A stretch of 64,000 nucleotides of DNA from Spirodela intermedia (lineage: Eukaryota > Streptophyta > Magnoliopsida > Alismatales > Araceae). The notes beneath the pieces are model-generated. The model was not told the DNA's origin, did not search any database, and worked only from the letters and a program-made list of their open reading frames with translations. The DNA lies in the NCBI GenBank assembly GCA_902729315.2, contig LR746270.1, positions 1,706,501 to 1,770,500 on the forward strand, in the 5' to 3' direction. The stretch's first letter is position 1. Each line of letters opens with the position of its first letter. The position numbers were made by a program, and so were the translations under genes. Positions 25,054-35,909 of this stretch are shown here, piece by piece.

Positions 25054-25089
25054 TTCTTCTTCAAGTCTCAAGGGTCAAAACTGGTGACA

Positions 25090-28000
25090 TTTCGATTACA
25101 CTAGGACCGTTATAATCGAATCTTGTCGTCATCAAATTACTCTCTTCCATCAGCGTGGCTCCTGATTCGACATCTTGGCAGCTGTGGAAGTAGAGCTTGT
25201 TTTTGAGCAGCCATGGAAGCTGTGTCTGTGGAGTGAGGAGGAGAAATGGTGGAAGGCAGGAAGTCCTCGAGTGTGTCAGCAAGATATATCAAAGCCTCTC
25301 ATATGTAGAGGAAACAACTGCCTCATTGAAACAAGCAACCGATACAAATCGTTCTCCATTGATCGATCAGGAAATTAAGCTTCTAGCCTAGAGTCGAACA
25401 CAAAGCTAGTTCCACTGAGATTTCTATGCAAGCCATGTGGCATGGTCTACCATTACTGACATACAAGCTCTCTTCCGCAATGATTGTTCAGAAGGGAAAG
25501 TAAGTATTAATATCAATGGACCTGAGAAATAGTCATAAGGAATGCAAGTGACATCACCACTATAGTATTTCTTGTGCAACGGAAGTGAAAATCTCAACAA
25601 AACTATGTGAGAAGAGATTCAAGTTTTGATATACAAGTACTAGAAGAATTTGAGTACAAGGGACTTCCTCCACGTTGGAGCCAGCCCCATGTCATACCAC
25701 TAATTAATGAGAATAAGTCAATTTCCATTAAACCATACTAATAACCTCATTTTCAAAAGGATGTTGTTAAAAAACTAGCATGGAGGCTCTATAGTAAGAA
25801 ATAGCCCCAAATAATTATACCTCATTCTCTTCTCACACTTCACTCATAACATACATTGAGAATGTATGTAGATTTGAAGGGATAATATGAGATTGTACTC
25901 AACTTTTCAAATGGCATTATTCATTGGTTTAATATCATGGTAACAACTTTTATTTGTTATCATCATGCATATAATTTTTCTATTTGTATTCATGATATGA
26001 TGTGTTAACCACTTTTATATGTTATGCTATTATCATTTGTTTACTCTGTTATTTGTGTTCATGATATGTGATGCTAACAAATAACATGATATGTATACTA
26101 TGTTGTCTGCTAACTTATATGCCATGTTATCTATCCTCATACACAATGCCCATGATGTACAAACTCATCTATAATCATGTACTATTCTCATCTATTGAGT
26201 ACTGTATTGTCAAGTAACATTCGAAATTTAATGGTTATAATCACTCAACTTTTATTGGTTATTTTTCTATGCACATTCTTACAAGCTTTCTTTTGATTAC
26301 GAAATCACTATGGATGATTGTTAAAAAACATTCATCACTTACTTATTTTAGATTCAAAACTTCAAATGTTATATTACAATAGTTATGCATTCTACAAGCT
26401 AAATTTATAACTAGGTTACACTTGACTTTCTGAAAAAATGTAGATATAAGTTCTTCTCACATCTAAAGACATGCATACTCATTGGAATCTCTTCTATGAT
26501 GAATATGGTTATATCGTGCCAAGTAACTCATTGTATTTGCAATGATATTGAGCTTATAAGATTCATGTGTACTTTCTTGAGATTCATTTAAGGCATTTGA
26601 TGTGAAAATTAATGAACATGTAACAAAAAAACCAATGAGTTTGTTAATTGTAGGCCTACTAATTAGGTTGAGAGTGTGAATGCTTAAAGATTAGCTATTA
26701 CTCAACACAATCAAGCCCTTGTAAATTGATGGAGCATCAGAGTCATCAATAATGTATCCAAGCCTACACACAATGAAAATCTTTAGCTAGATCTATAAGA
26801 CATCAATCATCATACGATAGTCAATTGCAATGGACTATTACTATGATGACTTTGTATTATGTTTTTATGTCTAATTGTGTCCCATGACACTATTGGAGCC
26901 ATAAGTTGAACTTGTTGGGTTTTGGCTGCACTAAGATCAAGAGGGGTTTGGGGTTGAATTTTTATGTTTTTAAATCCCTTTACATGAAATCCACTCATGT
27001 GTATTCAATTTATTTCCCTCTTGTGTTCCGTAGGTCTTCCCTAGCTTAATCACTACAAAACACATAGATTTTATAGTGGTTTCACTTATGGTTTACATTC
27101 ATTCTCTAAGAACAATCTTATTCTTGGGCTCCACCAGAATTGAATGTTAGATCATACACCAATGATTAATAAGCTCAGCTCTCACAAAATTTCACCCAAA
27201 ATTTTTCTTTTAAATTCAAAGCTCTAAGAGGCCAATTATTTAAAGAGACATCTCTAACATGTGATTAAAATTGATTTGATCATAAGTTTTTCTCACAACA
27301 TATATGATAAGATTTCACCATTGGTAGTTTCTAGAGGTAGTGAAGACTTCAAGTACTTCGGATCTTTGTGTAGTTGTTGTCCTTTTCTTTTTGAAATGTT
27401 GCCAATAGATTGACTCGGTCAAGAAAGATCATTCAATATCTAGCTACTCTTCTCAAGTTAATGTCTTTAAGTTGTTTGAATAGTCAGCACGAACTTTACT
27501 TTGTGTCGCTTGAAATTTCTTCAATAAAACTTAATGTCAAAGTTGGAAGTGGTTTGAGTAGAAGTATAAATGTTATATCTTAATTTTATTTTTTGAAAAT
27601 AATATTATTTATAGATAAATCTCATATAAAGTTTTTTCTAGATCTTTAGAATTTTCTCTAAAATAAGATTAATTCAAATAGCTGAGAAGCCAATACGACA
27701 TATCTTTAACTCAGTTTGTATATCCTCAAAATGAATCAATATGTGATTCCTTTATTACTCAACATTTGTATCGACTAATTGTTCTTAACCTTTCTTTGGT
27801 TTCTTTGAACTGATAAATCAAGTAAAAGTTTGCTAAAGCCTTTATGTTTAATTGATAGATTTATTAAGACCTTTATGAAATATCAACATGATTTTTCTAG
27901 TGTAAAATTGTTATTCTTATACATATTTTCCCGCATTAAAACTAAAGAAGTTCCAAAAGTCAACATCAATTATGAACACCATGGATGCATGTGGGTCAGC

Positions 28001-28170
28001 ATCAACTATAAGTGGAGCAAGCCTGGCGCATGACTTGATATCAAATGGGGCACATGCAAGAACACTTTGATACTTGTGCTGATTAGTAAACAAACAAGCA
28101 TGAGAGCAAATACCCATCTTGGCGAACTAACATGCGTGAATGGCGGGGGAATGCCTCAACAGCTCAAGTG
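25090..28170. other. AT-rich intergenic DNA, no gene recognised
   Basis: Both strands are dense with stops. The ORFs present are 60-70 codons and show no conserved motif. Sequence style matches decayed transposon DNA elsewhere in the window, but I found no diagnostic protein motif. Confidence 0.5.
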
Positions 28171-28449
28171 TTAGGTGCTAATGGGGGACAAGATGACTGA
28201 GACACGAGTGGATGATTTCACTAGCAAGTGTAGGTGGACAGGATACAAGTAAAAGAATGAAGAGTGGTGTGGAAGGGACGGAGAATGAGTGACGCAAGTA
28301 CTCGCTAAGCTGAGAAAGGAGAATGGATGAGAGGAGAGGAAGATGTTGACCCCTCTCCCATGCTCTCTCCCAGAGCCACTCACTGATGCGAAACGCAAAC
28401 GAACATTTGCCTCTGTCAACCCGGAGCTTGAAGACGATAACAAGGTTGC

Positions 28450-28704
28450 TTTGATACCATATTAACAAAGACAGAGAGGATAACCAGGTACATGGTGGGG
28501 AGAGAGAAAGAAAGAAAAAAAAAACTAGAGAAGGGAAACCAGACGGAAGTTCACGCTCAGTCATGACAAGTCTCGTATAATCCTTGTACAATTACTAAAA
28601 ATAACAAGCCCACAAACACAATAAGGACTGATGCATGAATGGCAATCCCATAAACTAAAGTAAGATATGGCAAGTCCATGAACATAGCAGTACAACATCT
28701 AACA
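28450..28704 (-). mobile_element. Copia-type LTR with adjoining tRNA-Met primer-binding site (fragment)
   Basis: On the minus strand a block beginning TGTTAGATGTTG (28704 leftward) runs about 240 bp through a pyrimidine-rich stretch. It is followed by TGGTATCAAAGC (about 28461-28450), one mismatch from the copia primer-binding site TGGTATCAGAGC complementary to initiator tRNA-Met. The next sequence on that strand, to about 28171, holds a short open frame with a Ser-rich start. I see no downstream gag-pol, so it is a truncated 5' end. The exact LTR terminus next to the binding site is unclear. Confidence 0.45.
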
Positions 28705-29134
28705 AAGATGAGGGGAGGGACGGTTTCAAATTCGTCACTTTCTTCTCTGTTCATCCTCCTAGTTTCCCTGTTCAGGGTTTCTCGATTGCACCCACAGCTC
28801 ATATGTTTTCTTGAATGCTGTGATTGTTCTTCCCGGTTTGATCGTCTGTAATTTAAAAGAATCAGCTCCGGATTTCGTGATCGAGGTCGAAGTTGACAAC
28901 ATTAGTGACCACAGCTATCGTCAGATCCTTTTATTGTGGGATTGTTCTCATTTATTCGGAGGAGTTTGGAGCTACCCATCATCATAGCTCCCACTACTTC
29001 GATCTCTCAACAGCAGCGGACCGAGGTCTCCTCGGATCCCAGACATGAAACCACTGGTATCTATTTCACTGATCAGTGTCCTCCTGCCTGTTTCAGGGCC
29101 ACGCGCGGAGGCGCAGGACGAGAAAGAGCGGTCT

Positions 29135-32100
29135 ATGGAATCTCCCGGTCTCAGGCATACCTGCCTGAAGCTTCACATCGAAGACGGCAGAGGCGCCGCC
29201 GTCATCTTCGTCAAGGGCACATGGCTTCCGACCCGGTTCGAGCTGTTCATCACTGATGGCCTCGACGCCTGGATTTGCAGCGGTCTTCTCCTTCCTCCTC
29301 CTCCTCCTCCTCCTCTCTCTCTCTTTCTCACTGATGTCCTCTCCTCTGCGCCTATTTCTGCTGTAATGCTCGATCTTTATCCTTTTGGGCGCTGAGCAGC
29401 GACGGAGACGGAAGTGGAGCAGAGAGCGGAGCTGTGGGACCAGCATGTGTCGGAGTACATCGCCATGGCTGAGCGGCACCTGGGATTCCAGCAGCCGGGC
29501 TCCATCTACAGATTCGAAGATGCTGGGGTTGGAGAGAAAAGAGTGAGGACTTTTGCTCCCTCCCTCGCCTCGTGTTTCCCTGAGCATTGCAGTTTCCCGG
29601 TGGATTTGAGAGTAGAATCAGTAGACGCAGGTGGAAGCATCCCTGCATTGATTTTCTAGCTTCAAGACATTACTAGATTGAGAAGGACTTGGCTTCATGA
29701 GTACGGCCAAGAAATGATAATTTGATGACAGCCCAGAAGATTGGCCCTTTCGATGGATGCCACAAGCTTAACCAGATGGGTCAACCTGGTAAAGGTCACG
29801 TCCACTGTCTTCATCTCTGTTCAAGTGAGAATTTGGTTGCTATGGTGAGACCAACAATTCGGAAATCGAATGGCAGCTTATCTTCCAGTCTATGGCTGAG
29901 GAGGTAGAAAGGGTGTGGGAGTTGCAGCCAACAATGTTGGAATTGCTTCAGCCAAAACAAATCGAGATGGTATGTTGCCAGAGGTAGGTGCCTGCATGGG
30001 AACCATACTGCTCATGTGAAGTATGGTACAGATGCCAACCGATCGGACAATACTGTGCTATTAACAGGAGTTCTTGATTATGGGGTGGGTGGGGCGATTT
30101 GCCTTTTTTCTCTTTTAAATTGTCTGCTGGGTTCGGAATAGATTTTATGGAGGATTAGTTTTAATCAGAATAAATGGATTTTCCCATGGGAATTTAATCC
30201 CCCTCTTCCTCTCCCCTCCCCTCTCTTGTGGTTATCCTTCTGCCTGTGAACCTGCCAATTATGTTGAAATTCTAGCCAAACTGTGGAATGGGCTTTTATT
30301 CAGATTCTCATTACATTTTATCTTTTTATTAAGCATTGATCTTCAGTCTCACCATTCACTAGAAAGAGGAAAACACTGCAGCAGTGGCAGCTGAGTTGAA
30401 GCACACATCTGGACATTCCATGCATTATTTTGCTTTTGACTTTCTAACTTTGTTTCTTATCGTCCCATTGTCTATGCCAGAAGGTGCCTTGTCCGAACTC
30501 ATCTTTGAATACCATGGTGGCCAATTTGCCTCATTTAACAGACATCGACAGCTAAATGTCTGGGATCATGTTACAAATCTTTTTGCCGAATAAATTACCT
30601 GATGTTAAATAAGTCTACATGAAGCATTCTGTGAGTTCGTATTGGGTTGGTAAATTTTCTATCTACTTCGACTAGATGTTGTGTGTAGGGTTATATGGGA
30701 TTGCATCTATCTTGGAAGCATTATCATTTGAACAACTGTGAAATGTTTTCTAGCCAATACGCCCCTTCACTCTTTGGCTATTACGTGGTTTATGGTATGC
30801 AGTTGTCATGGACGTTTGAGAAGCAAGGGACCAGACTAGAGTGGCGATGGAAATGTCAATCCTCTCCTAATAGCAAGCAAGTTACAGCTAACATCCTTGA
30901 CTTTCTTATGGATGCAAACACACGACTCAGTGTAAGGAATCTTTTCACAACCTTCTTGCTGAATTAGATACGAAAATATGATCTCAGAATTTTTGTTGTC
31001 AGAGCACAGGTTCAATTCTTTTTTCTTTAGAGTATAATGACATTGTCTTGTTAAATATGATTACGAGGGCTGTGACTCTAGACGCAGATTTCTGGAAGAT
31101 ATGAAACCATTGTACAATCGAGAATGGAAGAAAACGAGTCATTTCTAAGGGTTGAAGTCGCCTTATGACTTTCAGGACGGGCACTTGATGGCTGCAATCT
31201 ATCCAGTCTAGTCGTTGTTTGTGCAAGCATGTATTTTGAGATCTAACCAGCACCTAGACATTCTGTAGTTACTTCTTTGGCTTCAGCTCTTCAACTTTTA
31301 ACTCTTATTCAAAATATATTTTACACACGTAAATTTGTGTTTAATAAATGAATTTTTGTTAAAAAATTTATATTATCATATTACACATGGGTTCATATTT
31401 TATTAAACCACTTAAATACCAATTGTAGGAATTTACAATGCATAAACAATATGAGTGATAGTCATTTGTTATCAGTCATGATGATAGTCATTCATTAATT
31501 TTGCTTTCTTGCACATTACAATATGAGTGACAACAAAATTAGGAAAACATGACCGTTCCCGCAATGAATCATGAGAATGTCAAAGGAATTGAGAAGAAAT
31601 CAAAGGCTAAGAGGACAAAGGATGTTTGGGATGGCTTGAGCCATGTCGCTTTGATACACATTTGCTTGGATTAAACGCAAGCAAGCAATAAGTGTTGCAA
31701 GAACCTAAATAAATGAGGATATTTGAACTTCAGGAGGAAGTTTGACAAGCAGTAAAGTGTATACTAGTGATGATATCCATTAAAAATTTATCAAGCCAGC
31801 CATGAGAAGAGGCTGGAAAGCATGGACTGTAATAAGGAAGGAGATCAGAGATGGTTGGACTAAGATAAAAGGGACTTGTTCTCTGATAGAAGAGTTGGAA
31901 GATAAACCTACCAGTGAAGAGCATACGGGTCAGATCTTCTTCTTGGACACACTTCCTCATAGATTTTCAGGAATATTTCGAAGACGATGTCATCAGAAAA
32001 AACTTCAAGTGACTGTAGTATGATGAATCTGTAATTTTTCTGCATGACATTTTTGTTCTTAGTAAATAGCAATATTTCATACCTTGTTAGTAGAAATCAG

Positions 32101-33903
32101 TTGAAATGAAGGAAGCAGTAAGAAAATGTCAAAAGAATAAAAAATATAAACCTACGATTAAAAAAGAATATTTTGTGTGAATGATCTATTTGTAAAATGA
32201 TCTATTTGTAAAATTTCCAAGTTGTTAGATTGTGTGGTAACTCTACGGATTCCAGAGGACACTAATTAGAATGTTCAAACTATCCATTTACACACTGGTT
32301 TGAGCAAACGTGAAAAAGTTAAAATGTTAGATATTGTTGGAAAAACATAGGCACACGGAGAATGACTTTTGTCACGGAAGACAGAGGGGAGAATGGCGGA
32401 CAACCGCCTCAAGATTCATTCACCTCTAACATCCCTTATATAGGGAGAAACTCTACACAACTTTCCCAAAATGCTGTCAGTCTTCTATGGTATTTCCTTA
32501 CGACTTAGAATTTCCAAAAGATACTTGTCATGGTTTTGATCATTGACTGTTCAGATTACGAAGGCAAAGTGCTTTTATAATGTTGCTTTACTGAAATTGT
32601 TAGTCCATGAATGCCCATATCCTGGTCTGACAACCTTCACATTCCCTATCATCACGCCTGTTGACTTTGGGTAATTCTTTTTACTGTTTTTAAAAGTAGT
32701 CTGCAGTTAGTTTAGCCAACACCATGTTTTGTTTATAAAACTTCATCTGCTTACATGGTCTGCTATTGTCATAGGAGGAAGTTGTTTCCAAAAGACAATC
32801 ATTTGAGAGACTGAAAGCAGAAGCGGAAAAGTGCTTAGCACAAAGTGAGAAATATTGCATTGAGAAGAAGGAATTTGAAGATGCAACGTATGGGAAGGTA
32901 CGCCATCAGATCTCTAGCTGAGCAGCCAAAGTTTCACAAAGAATATCTCCTCGTTTGGCACATTTTTATTTTTGTTAAGGCGCACTTACACATTTATCGG
33001 GTTGACTTGGGTTGACATTTTAAGATTGCTGTTGATCAATGAATGTCGCAATTGACAAATCTGTTTATTTTAGACATGGTTGTCAGTCGTTGACTTTTAA
33101 CAAGGGATGCAATTCGGGAACTTTTTTCTCATGTCAAAATATTCTTCCACCATAAAATGGTCAGCGAATGGACCTTAGATATGAAGAGTATCTTGGATGC
33201 AAGGCAAACAACGAGGCTTTGAACTAGATGAAGAAACCACGGCATCGCTCCTGTCTGTCACACATATTCTGAACCGGAGAAAATTACCAACGTAGGATGG
33301 AATCTTTAGATAATTAGACTGTGCCGCCTAGGTAGACTACTGAGGAAGTGTAAAACAGAAGGAAAGAAAAAAAATAGATTGGAAGAGAGATGAACTGGGA
33401 AGGAAGTAGTTTCCTCATTTTACCCCAGCCTACTGTTTACCACCACCAACTATTGACTGGCCTTGCCAGATTGGTCCCAGCTGCTGCCGCCACTGAGAGG
33501 CCTCCAAAAATTTCCATTTTAACGATATATTTGGTAATTTCATATATCAGTCGCACCCAGAAACTAATTTATATGATATTTGCAGTGTGAAAGACGCTCA
33601 TGTCTATCTGCTTTCATTGAAAGCAAATATCGTAATATCTCTTCGTGAGCTCTCATCACCTGGTTACTTTGCTATGGATCAATCATTTTACGGGATATAT
33701 TTCCCATCTTATCAATTCACAATTTATATATTTTTTTGCAGTTTGTGGCAGTCTTGAACTCCAAGAAGGCAAAGCTGAGGCAGCTCAGAGATCGCCTATC
33801 AAGATATGAGAGCACTGACAGGGGTCCTCAGTGTAAAGATGATTCCGGCGACAATGTTGGCGCAGTCGACATGTCCAGTGAGGATGAAGAAACCAAAGTA
33901 TAG
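29135..33903 (+). CDS. XRCC4: DNA repair protein XRCC4
   Basis: Five exons: 29135-29282, 29400-29542, 30803-30931, 32775-32897, 33742-33903, giving 234 aa. XRCC4 is the nuclear scaffold that binds and stabilises DNA ligase IV in non-homologous end joining. The N-terminal head (about 1-130) has the plant XRCC4 signatures HTCLKL, VKGTWLPTRFELFITDGL, AERHLGFQQPGSIYRFEDAG and LSWTFEKQGTRLEWRWKC. The coiled-coil stalk that binds ligase IV spans about 138-205 (EEVVSKRQSFERLKAEAEKC, then LNSKKAKLRQLRDRL). I chose ATG 29135 because it gives the family N-terminus. An in-frame ATG at 29045 would add 30 residues that look like a secretion leader. The donor of intron 1 (GCG|GTCTTC) is weak. Arabidopsis XRCC4 is about 30 residues longer, so a further 3' exon is possible. 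Intron 3 contains an LTR-like fragment. Confidence 0.93.
32336..32660 (+). mobile_element. Possible LTR fragment inside XRCC4 intron 3
   Basis: The sequence starts TGTTGGAAAAACA, like many copia LTRs, and has a TATA-like cccttatataggg at about 32434-32446. It is located wholly within the intron between 30932 and 32774. I found no matching terminal CA, primer-binding site or target duplication, so this is a suggestion only. Confidence 0.25.
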
Positions 33904-35909
33904 CTGAACAAATCATTAGAGTTTTGAAAAAAAAGGGAGGGGGGGGGTGTCCAGAAACCCTCCCTGTACTCTCTCTCTTCCATAGGAAAGCTGGAGATGG
34001 TCATAATTTGGCCAGCTCAGAAAAACTGGCCATGAAGTGAGCTTACGCTTGTGGTCTAGTAAAGTAGAGCCTTGCAGCATCATGATGCCATATTAATGAG
34101 TCATCAGATCTTTCAAAGAGCTCCTTCAAGGTAGTAGAGTAACAGCTGACTGAAGAGGTGAGGTTCAGAAAGATGAGGTTCTAATGGATAAGTAAAAGCC
34201 CTATAATGCAGGTTATTGAGTTAAGATTGTTTGAAGATGGTTTTGATGCCAGTTTAGGCCTTGCTTTTGAGGCATTTTCCCATTTATAAGTCATAACTAA
34301 GAGTTGTGTGGGCCTACATGAACATAAGAAGGTTGACTTTGCTGGTTTAGCACTGACCTTTGAAGATTTCTAGATCAAAGGTAATTTCTTTCTTGCCACA
34401 AGAGCTCCATTCTACACTCTCCTCCCCCAGGGGAGCAGCTACTCGTTGACCAACTTTGTCAGCACTTGACTTATTTCCCCAATGGTCAACTAATACTTTA
34501 TAATATTTCCTGAAAAGTTACTGCAGCACTTGACCAGCTTTGTTTTGTAAGAAAATTCTCAATTGAACAAAATTTCCTCAGGATAATAAATTAATCTTCT
34601 GACAGAAGGAAATTCAATGGATATTTGCTTGCAAACATTGGTAATTACACAGATTTCACAAGTACTTGAAAGCTAGCGCATTGGATGGCTCTCCTGAATT
34701 CGAACAAAAACTCGAGAAGATTAATGACTGTTCTAATGATGATTGGTTTTTGTTGACTCTGATTCAGTGGTTGACTTTTTTTTCTCCCTGATTACACCTC
34801 ACAGATAAAATGTCTTGGTTTGGAAGGATCTTCAGGGGTCATCCTTTTTTATTGAAATGATATCTCTTTTACCAAAGTGGGGATGTACATAATGGTTGGA
34901 ATTTTCTTCGAGAAAATAAGAATAATACATTGCATTTGCATTGAGAACTAGTCACGAGAGATCCTCGGAAATCGGTGAAAGCTTTGGTAGGAAATGGGGG
35001 TAGTTATGTAAAATATGAGGAAGTAGGGGGGAAAAACCACTAAAATTACTGTAAAAAACTGCCCCCGGCTTCTTTCTCTACGAGGGTCCCTAAGTGTGTT
35101 TACGAGGGAGTCGAAATCCCAAAAAGATGCTTTGGTTTCTGAAGAATTGTTTTCTGACCGTCTAGATTATCAGAATTAGAGATTTGTCTCATGGAACCCC
35201 TTCAGGAACGACAAATTCTACTTTTGTAGGATTTTTTGGTGGATTGTTATGTTAATCAGGGACATAAATAAAGAGTGCTACGCAAGAAGATGAGCCCAAA
35301 ATGGATGGAAGAAGACTGCTCCAAAGGCGACAAACGAATTCGAGGGAGTCGAGGGCTCGCTCGTCTTTCTTTAGTTGTGGGGGACGGTGGACCGTTGTTG
35401 CGGCGGGGGAGAGACGTGGCGGCGGCGCCTGGAAGGGACGATCCTTGTGGTCTCCACGTAGAGGACCCACCTCCTCGTCAGGACAGTCCGGTGATCTGGC
35501 GGCTGTCGGCACCTCCTCCTACGACAGTGAGTCCAAACGCCCGCCACCGACAGGGCAAGCCGCCGCCGCCGCTTCCTCCCTGCCGCAATTTGTCCGGTTG
35601 GGCGGGCGGTGCCGACAAGGTTATCCGAGGAGTTTTCGTCGTAATTTCTCATTCCCGGATGATCTGATGAGCGTAATCTGCTGAGGTAGTTTGGTAATTG
35701 GCAGAGAAAGGGGGAAAGTCCGTGCTAAAGTTTTGTGCTCGCAAGTAGGGGATTGGCGGGCAGGTGGAAACGGGGAATGTCTCTTCGGATATTCGATTGG
35801 TTGAATGGTGAAAGTAACCTGTTCCTTTGACTTCTGTTATCTCCGGTCCGGGCCATCGTGAGCGAAGGAGAAGAGGAAGACGGTGGGCGACGGGGGGGGG
35901 GGGGGAGGT
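33904..35909. other. Intergenic between XRCC4 and the START gene; GC-rich proximal part
   Basis: 33904-35240 is ordinary AT-leaning sequence, including XRCC4 3' UTR, with no recognised gene. A GC-rich island begins near 35280 and runs into the START gene. Overlapping ORFs there (35275-35667, 35301-35684, minus 35252-35512) are Arg/Pro/Gly-rich with no domain and are probably promoter/5' UTR artefacts. A run of 14 G at 35892-35905 sits directly before the START start codon. Confidence 0.45.

Noticed and set aside
29093-29587. Minus-strand ORF of 164 codons over XRCC4 exons 1-2
   Set aside because: Antisense to conserved XRCC4 coding sequence and spanning its intron.
30384-30593. Plus-strand 69-codon ORF in XRCC4 intron 2
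   Set aside because: Conserved XRCC4 exons on both sides join directly in frame without it, and it shows no family motif.
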